Below are positions 23,736 through 30,511 of a stretch of DNA of 38,054 bases, piece by piece. The position numbers and the translations under genes are program-made. The stretch covers positions 1-38,054 of the forward strand of contig DVMA01000091.1 of assembly GCA_018715195.1 (NCBI GenBank). Direction: 5' to 3'. The stretch is from Candidatus Coproplasma excrementavium (GTDB taxonomy: Bacteria; Bacillota; Clostridia; Christensenellales; Borkfalkiaceae). Positions within the stretch are counted from its first letter, which is position 1; each line of letters begins with the position of its first letter. Under the pieces are notes generated by a model that did not search any database, was not told the DNA's origin, and saw only the letters and a list, made by a program, of their open reading frames with translations.

Positions 23736-23765
23736 ATTATGATTTAATTTTTCAGGTTATGTCAA
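23736..23765 (-). promoter_or_regulatory. Candidate promoter of the GDPD gene, long leader
   Basis: On the - strand TTGACA (23760-23765), 18 nt, CATAAT (23736-23741). The transcript would begin near 23729 and carry a ~217-nt leader with an 8-bp inverted repeat (GTTCCATA at 23672-23679, TATGGAAC at 23714-23721). The rest of the 614-bp gap up to degV, apart from the degV promoter, shows nothing recognisable. Confidence 0.5.
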
Positions 23766-24005
23766 TTATAACCGCGAAGCGCCGAAATGTCAATCGGCAT
23801 GCGGTATGAAGACCGCTAAAATTTGCAAAAATTCTTCACTGCTACCTCATATTTTTACTTGCTTTGCTTCTTTGCTGATTGCGGAAATAATGCGTGCGTA
23901 CGAAAAACAGAATAGGGCGCGTATTGCGTCCGTGCGCGGCGCATATCTGCATAAATATTAAAAAATGTAAGGTAAAATGTGGCGAAAAAATAAAATGCTC
24001 AGCTG

Positions 24006-24034
24006 TTGCATTTGTCCGCAAAATGGTGTATAAT
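24006..24034 (+). promoter_or_regulatory. Promoter of the degV gene
   Basis: TTGCAT (24006-24011), 17 nt, TATAAT (24029-24034); leader of about 86 nt. Confidence 0.7.
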
Positions 24035-24126
24035 CAAAACAGTATATCTGCACGGCGGGGCGACGCGGCCCGCAGCTTACCGCCGCGTGCGGCAGTTTAT
24101 AAAAAGTTTTTATCTGGGGAGTTTTC

Positions 24127-25026
24127 ATGGAACGCAAATTTACACTTTCAACCGACTCCACTTGCGACCTCTATGCCTCGTTCATCAGACAGCACGACAT
24201 AAAGTTCGTAAGCCTTACATATACGGTTGAAGACAAAAACGGCAATATGACCGACGGGCTGGATAATTTTACCGACTATTCGCAGTACGTTGAATTTTAC
24301 GAGAAACTGCGCGGCGGTTGCCTTTCGCGCACTTCAATGCTCAACTACGAAAGTCATCTTGCACATTTCACCCGCCTTGCCGAAGAAGGAGCAAAGGACG
24401 TAGTTCATTTCACCATATCCAGCGGTCTTTCGCCTACCGTCACCGTTGCGGAAAAGGCTGCCGCAGACGTTAAGAAGAAGTATCCCGAATTCAATGTGTA
24501 TGCGGTTGACTCGCTCTCCGCAACAATAGGTCAGGGTGCGCTTGTGCGTGCCGCGCTGAGAATGCGCGACGAGGGCAAATCTGCCGAGGAGACGGTTGCC
24601 TACGTCAAGGACATGCGCCTTAAAATTCAGTATATGATTGCCGTAAACGACCTCAATTATTTAAAGCGCGGCGGAAGAGTTTCCTCCGTGGCGGCCATTG
24701 CAGGTACAATGCTCGGCATAAAGCCCATACTCTCTTTCACCAGGGACGGAAAGCTGAACGTCATTGACAAGGTGCGCGGAATGAAGCGCGCGTTCGCCTA
24801 TGCGCTCGAAAAGATGGAAAAATATCCGCCCGTAAAGGAGCACGAGCTCATCTGGGTTGTACATACCGACGCCCCCGCAGAGGCGGAGGAACTTGCCACC
24901 ATGATAGAGCTTAAACTCGGTTTCAAGCCCGACATATCCATAATGGGTCCCGTAATCGGTTCTCACGTCGGCCCCGGCGCGGTTGCCGTGCTCTGGAAGT
25001 CGGACACCGAGCGCAACGACGGTTAA
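24127..25026 (+). CDS. DegV family fatty-acid-binding protein
   Basis: 299 aa. DegV/FakB proteins hold a fatty acid in a buried pocket and present it to the FakA kinase. The N-terminal STDSTCDLY is the conserved opening. SRTSMLNYESHLAHF matches the PxTS-type loop, with Arg for Pro-x. FTISSGLSPTV and VYAVDSLSATIGQGAL are typical. The second domain has YLKRGGRVSS and MLGIKPIL, and the C-terminal SHVGPGAVAV is conserved. No fakA gene lies nearby. SD GGGGAG is 7 nt before ATG. Monocistronic, with its own promoter and terminator. Confidence 0.92.
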   Translation: MERKFTLSTDSTCDLYASFIRQHDIKFVSLTYTVEDKNGNMTDGLDNFTDYSQYVEFYEKLRGGCLSRTSMLNYESHLAHFTRLAEEGAKDVVHFTISSGLSPTVTVAEKAAADVKKKYPEFNVYAVDSLSATIGQGALVRAALRMRDEGKSAEETVAYVKDMRLKIQYMIAVNDLNYLKRGGRVSSVAAIAGTMLGIKPILSFTRDGKLNVIDKVRGMKRAFAYALEKMEKYPPVKEHELIWVVHTDAPAEAEELATMIELKLGFKPDISIMGPVIGSHVGPGAVAVLWKSDTERNDG

Positions 25027-25049
25027 AAATTGCACAGTGATTATAAAAG

Positions 25050-25071
25050 CCCCGCGGCATTCGCCGCGGGG
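25050..25071 (+). terminator. Terminator after degV
   Basis: 9-bp stem CCCCGCGGC/GCCGCGGGG with ATTC loop, followed by TTTAAATTTATG. Confidence 0.8.
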
Positions 25072-25082
25072 TTTAAATTTAT

Positions 25083-25111
25083 GTTATTTGCGGCATATGT
25101 GCCGTCCAATC
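25083..25111 (+). repeat. Dispersed palindromic-core repeat, copy 8
   Basis: GTTATTTGCGGCATATGTGC then CGTCCAATC. The core CGGCATATGTGCCG is a good palindrome. Confidence 0.65.
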
Positions 25112-25172
25112 AGTTTTTTTTCTCTACCAGCCAGCCGTCTGGCGGCATAAGAGGCATACCCTTTGAAACTGT

Positions 25173-25201
25173 ATTATTTGCGGCATATGTGCCGTCCGAT
25201 T
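25173..25201 (+). repeat. Dispersed palindromic-core repeat, copy 9
   Basis: ATTATTTGCGGCATATGTGC then CGTCCGATT, nearly identical to copy 8, which lies about 90 bp to the left in the same orientation. Confidence 0.65.
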
Positions 25202-25230
25202 TGCAGGGGCTGTGGTGACGGTAGGCCGCG

Positions 25231-26448
25231 TTATTTTACCGACAACATTCTGTCTATCAGCGTGAAACCGTCCTCTATGAAAAGTCCTGTCTTTTCCGCT
25301 TCGTCCTCGGTGTATCTCTTTGCACCGTTGGAAAGGTCGCGCTTGTTGGTATACAGCAGGTAGGGCACGGGATCGGAAACGTGCGTCTTTATTGCGCACG
25401 GAGTGGGGTGGTCGGGGCATATCAGCATGCAGTAATCTTCGTCCGACTTGTTCAGACGCTCTATAAGCGTGCCTACAACGTCGCCGTCTATCTTTTCAAT
25501 GGAATATACCTTGTGCGCAACGTCGCCGTGATGTCCGCACTCGTCGGGAGCCTCCATGTGTATGTATACGTAGTCAAGTCCGCCGTTTATGAGCGCGTCG
25601 GCCGCGGCCTCCGCTTTTCCTTTGAAGTTGGTGTCGTAATTGCCCGTCGCGCCCTCTACGGAAATAAACTTCATTCCCGCAAGCAAGGATATGCCCTTTA
25701 CCAGGTCCACAGCGGAAATTACGCCGCCTTTCAGACTGGTCTTGCGCGCAAAGTCGTCAAGCATGGGTTTGGTGCCCTCTCCCCACAGCCAAAGACTGTT
25801 CGCGGGGTTCTTGCCCTCCTTAATGCGCCTTAAGTTTACGGGGTGATTTTTAAGCAGCTCGTAGCTCTTTTTCATAAGCGCGAGAAACTTTTCCGCGCCC
25901 TCGCCTGCGGGCAGGTAGTCGGTAATCTTTTTGTCCGAAATGTCGTGCGGGGGCGTCAGCTTATGTCCCGTGCTGCCGTGGTCAACGACCAGGCAATGGC
26001 GGTAGGATATGCCGGGATACAGCGTGAGCCCGTCTCCGTCGAGGTGCTCTTTGAGGTAGGCGATAAGTTCTGCCGCCTCTGCCGTGGTTATCTCGCCGGA
26101 GGAGTAGTCGGCCATCGTCATATCCTCGTATGCGCCATCGCCCGCAAGAGTTACAAGGTTTGCGCGCATGGTGACATCGGTATCTTTGAGCTTTATGCCC
26201 ATCGCAACCGCCTCCAGAGGGGAACGGCCCGTGTAGTACTTTTTGGGGTTGAACCCCATTACGGACATATTCGCCACATCGCTGCCCGGGTTGAAACCCG
26301 CGGGCACGGTGCGAAACTTTCCTACCTCGGAAAGGGGAGCAATTTTGTCAATATTGGGCGTCTTTGCGTATTCCAGGCAGGTCTTGTTGCCAAGACTTTC
26401 AATCTTCCAGTCGGCCATTCCGTCGCCGAGTACCACTACATATTTCAT
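25231..26448 (-). CDS. apgM: Cofactor-independent phosphoglycerate mutase, archaeal type
   Basis: 405 aa. Alkaline-phosphatase superfamily enzyme of glycolysis that interconverts 3- and 2-phosphoglycerate. VVLGDGMADW opens the protein with the metal Asp. PGFNPGSDVAN-like sequence (AGFNPGSDVANMSVMGF) carries the active-site Ser. MRANLVTL, HMEAPDECGHHGD with metal ligands, and CPDHPTP near the C-terminus complete the set. Length and motifs fit the ApgM class (TIGR-type archaeal iPGM) rather than the ~510-aa GpmI. SD AGGTG precedes the ATG. It may be transcribed with nothing else; ung ends 57 bp upstream. Confidence 0.93.
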   Translation of the reverse strand: MKYVVVLGDGMADWKIESLGNKTCLEYAKTPNIDKIAPLSEVGKFRTVPAGFNPGSDVANMSVMGFNPKKYYTGRSPLEAVAMGIKLKDTDVTMRANLVTLAGDGAYEDMTMADYSSGEITTAEAAELIAYLKEHLDGDGLTLYPGISYRHCLVVDHGSTGHKLTPPHDISDKKITDYLPAGEGAEKFLALMKKSYELLKNHPVNLRRIKEGKNPANSLWLWGEGTKPMLDDFARKTSLKGGVISAVDLVKGISLLAGMKFISVEGATGNYDTNFKGKAEAAADALINGGLDYVYIHMEAPDECGHHGDVAHKVYSIEKIDGDVVGTLIERLNKSDEDYCMLICPDHPTPCAIKTHVSDPVPYLLYTNKRDLSNGAKRYTEDEAEKTGLFIEDGFTLIDRMLSVK

Positions 26449-26504
26449 ATTTTTTCACCTGAAAATTTTAAATTTATAACTTCGCGCAACCGCGCTGCAA
26501 AGTC

Positions 26505-27176
26505 TTACTTGTTCAGATCCCAGTCTATCGGCGTCTTGCCGTGCGCGGTCAGGTAGTCGTTGCATTTTGAAAAGCATTTGCTGCCGAAAAAGCCGTTGTA
26601 GGCCGATAGGGGTGAGGGGTGTGCGCTCTCAAGAATGAGGTGCCTGCCGCCGTCTATCAGCGAGCGCTTTGAACGCGCGTTGCCGCCCCATAAAATGAAT
26701 ACCGTGTTATGCGTCCTGTCAGAAATGAGCTTTATCACGCTGTCGGTAAACCACGCCCAGCCGCAGTTTGCGTGCGAGTTGGCACGGTGTTCGCGTACGG
26801 TCAGCGTGGTGTTCAGCAGCAGTACGCCCTCTTTTGCCCACTTGGTAAGGTCGCCGCAGTTCGGTTCGGTTATGTTGAGGTCGCTCTTTATTTCCTTATA
26901 AATATTTTTAAGCGACGGCGGAAGGTCTACGCCCTCCTTAACCGAAAAACAAAGTCCGTGCGCCTGCCCGGGTTCGTGGTAGGGGTCCTGACCCAAAATT
27001 ACCGCCTTGAGTTCGGCCAGCGGCGTGTAGCGGAAACAGTTGTACAAATCGTACATGTCGGGATAGACGATGTAGTGGCTGTACTCGTATTTCAGAAATT
27101 CGCGTATCTTTTTGTACCTTTCGTCAGCAAACAGAGGCGCAAGCGCCTCGTCCCAGCCGCCGCCAAGCGCTATCAT
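26505..27176 (-). CDS. ung: Uracil-DNA glycosylase, family 1
   Basis: 223 aa. Removes uracil from DNA. GQDPYHEPGQAHGLCFSV holds the catalytic Asp, LLLNTTLTVREHRANSH gives the middle motif, and HPSPLSAYNGFFG the DNA-intercalating loop, all as in canonical Ung. ATG at 27176 shares an ATGA with the luxS stop codon, so translation is probably coupled to LuxS. A longer reading to 27209 lies inside luxS and is rejected. Confidence 0.95.
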   Translation of the reverse strand: MIALGGGWDEALAPLFADERYKKIREFLKYEYSHYIVYPDMYDLYNCFRYTPLAELKAVILGQDPYHEPGQAHGLCFSVKEGVDLPPSLKNIYKEIKSDLNITEPNCGDLTKWAKEGVLLLNTTLTVREHRANSHANCGWAWFTDSVIKLISDRTHNTVFILWGGNARSKRSLIDGGRHLILESAHPSPLSAYNGFFGSKCFSKCNDYLTAHGKTPIDWDLNK

Positions 27177-27601
27177 ATGCTCTCCAGCACGGCCAGGTAC
27201 TTTTTGCACTCGGCCTTTGCGCCGTCCAGGTCGTGTTCAAGATAGTTGCCGCATTCTTCGCGCTTGCTTCCGGGGATTTCAGTAAAGGTGAGCGCCTGTC
27301 TGAAGCAGTCCTCAAGCATAGGCTTTATTTCGCCATCGGGTATGCCGTAAGTCAGCAGATAAAATCCCGTGCGGCAACCCATCGGGCCGAAGTAAATTAT
27401 TCCGTCCTTGCGGTTGCCGTTGCGCAGTATCGTCGCGCAGATGTGCTCTATGGTGTGCAGCGCTTTCTGCTCTATATAGTCGCCCTCGTTGGGCTTTTTG
27501 AACCTTAAGTCCCACGTGGTTACGCCGTGACTTTCACCGCATCTGTGAAGTCCGGGCTGCAAGGTGTCGTGATTTTTTGAAAAGGAGGGTATTCTTTCCA
27601 T
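27173..27601 (-). CDS. luxS: S-ribosylhomocysteine lyase
   Basis: 142 aa. Splits S-ribosylhomocysteine to homocysteine and DPD, the precursor of autoinducer 2. Metal ligands are visible as HTIEH (His49, His53) and Cys117 in EECGNY; the catalytic Cys76 is in GPMGCRTGFY. ATG at 27601 follows AGGAGAA; an upstream reading to 27631 has no SD. It stands 84 bp behind pfs, the enzyme of the preceding step, and overlaps ung by 4 bp. Slightly shorter than common ~155-aa LuxS proteins, mainly at the N-terminus. Confidence 0.93.
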   Translation of the reverse strand: MERIPSFSKNHDTLQPGLHRCGESHGVTTWDLRFKKPNEGDYIEQKALHTIEHICATILRNGNRKDGIIYFGPMGCRTGFYLLTYGIPDGEIKPMLEDCFRQALTFTEIPGSKREECGNYLEHDLDGAKAECKKYLAVLESI

Positions 27602-27685
27602 ATATATTCTCCTGGTTGTTGCTTGTGTCATAATTATCTATAAAACTTGTCGGAAATGGCGTAAACAAGGTGTAATCTGACAATA

Positions 27686-28357
27686 TTATTTTGCAATGTC
27701 GGCCTTTACTGCGCCAAAAATGTGCGGTATTTCCCGCTCAAGATTTTTAGCGCAAAGAGCGGTGTTGGCCAAAAACTGCTCCGTGGTGCTGCCGCTGCCC
27801 GCAATGTCGGATATGGCTTTGAATGAGTAGAACTTTACGCCTGCGTGTATGCACACCTGCGCAATTGCTCCGCCCTCCATGTCGCGTATGTCGGCGTGAA
27901 TGTCCTCTGTAAGCAGCTCAAAGTCCTTTTTGTCGTCGTTGAATCTGTCGCCCGTGGCAAGAATCTTTTCCGCGTAGCCGCCCGTAACGCTCAGGGGGAG
28001 CAGACGCTCGGTAAATTCATTGAGCGTGCCTATCGGGGTGCCGTTCAGCTGAACAAGGTCAAAATCGTACTGGCACGCGCTTGAAATGCTGTAAATTTCG
28101 CCCGCGCGCATTGTGGCGTTCAGTCCGCCCGCAACGCCGATGTTTATTATTGCCTTAGGTGCAAAATTATCGCACATAAATTGCGCGCCGCAAGCCGCAT
28201 TCACCTTGCCCACGCCGCATACTATAACGGCGGTGTCCTCGCCGCAGAGCGTGCCGCGGTATAACTTTTTGCCGCATTTATTTTCAGTTGACGAAAGCTG
28301 CATGTTTTTCAGTACGGGAGCAGCCTCGCTTTCCATAGCTATTACAAAACAAATCAT
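27686..28357 (-). CDS. mtnN: 5'-methylthioadenosine/S-adenosylhomocysteine nucleosidase
   Basis: 223 aa. Removes adenine from S-adenosylhomocysteine and methylthioadenosine, giving the LuxS substrate. MICFVIAMESEAAPVL is the family start. GVGKVNAACGAQ, NIGVAGGLN, ATGDRFN and the DMEGGAIAQVC block with substrate-contacting Met-Glu and a later FKAISDIAGS are all present. The start has no SD, and the predicted transcription start coincides with its ATG, so the mRNA may be leaderless. First gene of pfs-luxS-ung. Confidence 0.94.
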   Translation of the reverse strand: MICFVIAMESEAAPVLKNMQLSSTENKCGKKLYRGTLCGEDTAVIVCGVGKVNAACGAQFMCDNFAPKAIINIGVAGGLNATMRAGEIYSISSACQYDFDLVQLNGTPIGTLNEFTERLLPLSVTGGYAEKILATGDRFNDDKKDFELLTEDIHADIRDMEGGAIAQVCIHAGVKFYSFKAISDIAGSGSTTEQFLANTALCAKNLEREIPHIFGAVKADIAK

Positions 28358-28363
28358 ATCTTT

Positions 28364-28392
28364 ATTATATCAAAGCGCGGCGCGCAAGGCAA
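28364..28392 (-). promoter_or_regulatory. Promoter of pfs-luxS-ung placing the start at the ATG
   Basis: On the - strand TTGCCT (28387-28392), 17 nt, TATAAT (28364-28369), then AAAGAT and ATG. The expected first nucleotide, 7 nt past the -10, is the A of the start codon. Confidence 0.7.
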
Positions 28393-28454
28393 ATTTTTAA
28401 GCGCGGCACTTTGTTTATATGCAAAAAATTGCTGAACGGGAGTGGCTGAAATAA

Positions 28455-28496
28455 ATGCGCCGCTGAGGGCAAAAGTTTTTGCCCTCTGCGGCGCAT
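28455..28496 (-). terminator. Terminator behind the PPTase gene
   Basis: 20-bp stem (28455-28474 with 28477-28496) with one T-T mismatch. On the - strand it is followed by TTATTTCAG. It lies 38 bp beyond the stop at 28535. Confidence 0.7.
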
Positions 28497-28534
28497 AACA
28501 AAATCATTCAAAGTTTTATTTGTAAAAAATTGTA

Positions 28535-29035
28535 CTATTGCAAAGTTTTAATTGCAATTTGGTTTTCATCGGAGCATACGGCAGTGACTGCGCCGTGCAA
28601 AAACACAAATGTTATTTTCTGGCTTTGCAAAACTCCGTCCAAAAAGATTCTGCCGTCAGAAAATTCAAGGCGGCGCACAAGTTCCCATATTCCGCGGCCA
28701 AGCATTTTGCAGAATGCCTCGCGTGCGGTCCAGTGCATATAAAAATCGCGCGGACAGACAATCTCGCTTCTCTCTTTTTCAGAAAAGGATGCCGTCACCG
28801 CGCGGTAAAAATTTTCTTTTAAAATTTCGCAGTCCACGCCTACGGGCCTGTCCGATATCGCCACGGCGCAAAGACTCTGGCTGTGCGAAACGCTGAACTG
28901 AACTTCGCCGCCCGTGCAGTAGGGTTTGCCTGCCGCCGTGCGGGATATGCTTAGTTCTTTGCCGACCTCTTTTTCAAGCGCCTTGCGTATAAACTTTTCG
29001 CGCTCTTCTGTTTTGCAAAAGTAGAGGCTTATCAT
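28535..29035 (-). CDS. 4'-phosphopantetheinyl transferase, Sfp-like
   Basis: 166 aa. Transfers the phosphopantetheine arm of coenzyme A to carrier proteins. The signature motifs AAGKPYC, FSVSHS, VGVDCE (Mg-binding) and FSEKE then WTAREAFCKMLGRG are in order. Short for an Sfp (~220 aa), so nearer the compact group sometimes seen in Clostridia; it may be the only activator of acyl carrier protein, but acpS was not searched elsewhere. Overlaps the fructokinase gene by 4 bp (ATGA), so translation is coupled to a sugar kinase, an unusual pairing. Confidence 0.9.
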   Translation of the reverse strand: MISLYFCKTEEREKFIRKALEKEVGKELSISRTAAGKPYCTGGEVQFSVSHSQSLCAVAISDRPVGVDCEILKENFYRAVTASFSEKERSEIVCPRDFYMHWTAREAFCKMLGRGIWELVRRLEFSDGRIFLDGVLQSQKITFVFLHGAVTAVCSDENQIAIKTLQ

Positions 29036-29943
29036 AGCATCAGCGACTCAATGTATTCAATCTGTTCGCGGGTGGCAAGGTGCTGCGTGAACGCGCATGC
29101 GCTGCCTGCGGCCGTTGCAAAGTTGAGCGCGGAAAAATAGTTGCCCGAACGGAGGTACTCGTGTACGAACCCCGCAATCATGCTGTCGCCCGCACCAACG
29201 GAATTCACCAGCTGACCGCGCGCCGCGCGTACGTACATTGCCTGGTCTGTCTCCGTTACCATAACGGCACCGTCCGCACCCATGGAAACTATAACGTTGC
29301 GCGCGCCCTGCTTTTGCAGCGAACGGGCACAGCTTGCAATCTCCTTTATGTTGGGCAGCGTTTTCAGCCCGAATATTTCGCTCAGTTCAAAAATGTTAGG
29401 CTTTATCAAAAACGGCTTGTAGCGGAGCGTGTTGGTAAGCAGTCCGCCGCAGGCGTCCACAACAACGTTCACGTCCTTTGCGGGACGTATTTTTTTGAGC
29501 AGATTTTCATACGTCTTGTCGTCGAGAGGTGCAGGCACGCTGCCGCAGATTATAAGCCAGTCGCCGCTTTGCAATCTGCCACGCAATTTGTCGGTCAGCT
29601 TTTCAATGTCCTCTTCGCCGACTTCCGCACCCGCGCCGTTTATGTCCGTTTCCGTTATCGACTTTATCTTTACGTTTATTCTGCTCCTTCCGCCGACTTC
29701 TATAAAGTCGTGCTCAAGGCCCGCGGAAGTTACTCTTTCATCTATCGCCTTGCCGGTAAAACCAGCAACAAAGCCGTATGCAAAGGAGGGGTCGCCCAGT
29801 TCTTTAAGCGCAAGCGAAACGTTCAGTCCCTTGCCGCCCACGGTTATGTATTCGCTGGCCGTTCGGTTGACTATTCCGCTTTTAAGGTTATTTACTTTTA
29901 CGTAATAATCCAGCGACGGATTGAACGTAACTGTGTATATCAT
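29032..29943 (-). CDS. 1-phosphofructokinase / tagatose-6-phosphate kinase (PfkB family)
   Basis: 303 aa. PfkB-fold sugar kinase. The opening MIYTVTFNPSLDYYVKV and VGGKGLNVSLALKELG are typical of FruK/LacC. RINVKI and DWLIICGSVP follow, and VNSVGAGDSMIAGF holds the catalytic Asp and anion hole. No fructose PTS or FruR gene is adjacent, so the sugar phosphate used is uncertain. Consensus promoter at 29994-30022; GAGGAAAG precedes the ATG. It is the last host gene before the phage-like element. Confidence 0.88.
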   Translation of the reverse strand: MIYTVTFNPSLDYYVKVNNLKSGIVNRTASEYITVGGKGLNVSLALKELGDPSFAYGFVAGFTGKAIDERVTSAGLEHDFIEVGGRSRINVKIKSITETDINGAGAEVGEEDIEKLTDKLRGRLQSGDWLIICGSVPAPLDDKTYENLLKKIRPAKDVNVVVDACGGLLTNTLRYKPFLIKPNIFELSEIFGLKTLPNIKEIASCARSLQKQGARNVIVSMGADGAVMVTETDQAMYVRAARGQLVNSVGAGDSMIAGFVHEYLRSGNYFSALNFATAAGSACAFTQHLATREQIEYIESLML

Positions 29944-29993
29944 CTTTCCTCATCACGCGTATAAAGCGCCCTATTGCAAACTTCTTTAGTTTA

Positions 29994-30022
29994 ACTTTAT
30001 ATTATTTGCGGACAAATGTCAA
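29994..30022 (-). promoter_or_regulatory. Promoter of the PfkB-PPTase pair
   Basis: On the - strand TTGACA (30017-30022), 17 nt, TAAAGT (29994-29999), the same -10 as used by perR. Confidence 0.75.
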
Positions 30023-30408
30023 TAAAAACGTCCGCCGCGCGTGTAAAAAATGCAATGTGGCAGAATATTGCAAAATTTACACAACATTTTTTCAGTTTTT
30101 GAAGTGTTTTTGCACAGATTGCCGCTTTAGCGGCATATATGTATTATGCCGAACTTTATGCAAAATATTTTTGCAATATAAAATAAGAACCAGCCGACAC
30201 AGTGCGCGATGAAGTCTGATTTTACATTGCGATTTTTTTTGTGCAAAAAGATAGGGTAAAAAAATTATTTCGCTTCTTTTGCAATGGCGGGGGAGGGGCG
30301 ACCCAAAAGTCAAGTAATTTTATAGAATTTTTTTAGAAATTCAAAAAAAATTTTTAGCTTGCGTTATAATCGGCATTGAATAAGTCTTTCGGGAAAGACT
30401 TATCAACA
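30023..30408. other. Host-to-element junction region without genes
   Basis: 386 bp of AT-rich sequence. It includes a doubtful relic of a dispersed repeat (30264-30290) and an 11-bp inverted repeat (30380-30390 with 30393-30403). The left end of the phage element must lie in or near this stretch, but no attachment site or terminal repeat can be identified because the other end is outside the window. Confidence 0.45.
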
Positions 30409-30444
30409 AAAACGGGTACAACCTTAAAAGATTGCACCCGTTTT
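30409..30444 (-). terminator. Second hairpin downstream of the transposase
   Basis: AAAACGGGT (30409-30417) pairs with ACCCGTTTT (30436-30444), with an inner CAA/TTG. On the - strand TTTTTGTTG follows. Candidate terminator at the edge of the element. Confidence 0.6.
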
Positions 30445-30454
30445 ATTGTACGAC

Positions 30455-30475
30455 AAAAAGCCGCATTTAGCGGCT
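30455..30475 (-). terminator. Terminator of the transposase gene
   Basis: On the - strand AGCCGC-TAAAT-GCGGCT followed by TTTTGTCG, 37 bp beyond the stop codon. Confidence 0.75.
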
Positions 30476-30485
30476 GTAAACATTT

Positions 30486-30503
30486 TTGAAAGTACACTTT
30501 CAA
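30486..30503. repeat. 18-bp phage palindrome, copy A
   Basis: TTGAAAGTACACTTTCAA, an exact palindrome 8 bp downstream of the transposase stop codon. Confidence 0.8.
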
Positions 30504-30511
30504 AAAATCAA

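Noticed and set aside
29998-30026. Apparent further copy of the dispersed repeat (TTATTTGCGGACAAATGTC).
   Set aside because: It is better explained as the consensus promoter of the PfkB gene on the - strand; the second half does not match the repeat.
30127-30150. GCGGCATATATG as another copy of the dispersed repeat near the phage edge.
   Set aside because: Only the core matches; flanking parts of the consensus are missing.
30264-30290. Possible relic of the common ATTGC..GAAGCGA..AAT-type dispersed repeat that yields spurious RHCEERSD-like peptides.
   Set aside because: Too diverged for a firm call from one copy.
30023-30408. XerCD dif-like attachment site at the phage left end.
   Set aside because: No 28-bp sequence resembling the Bacillota dif consensus was found.
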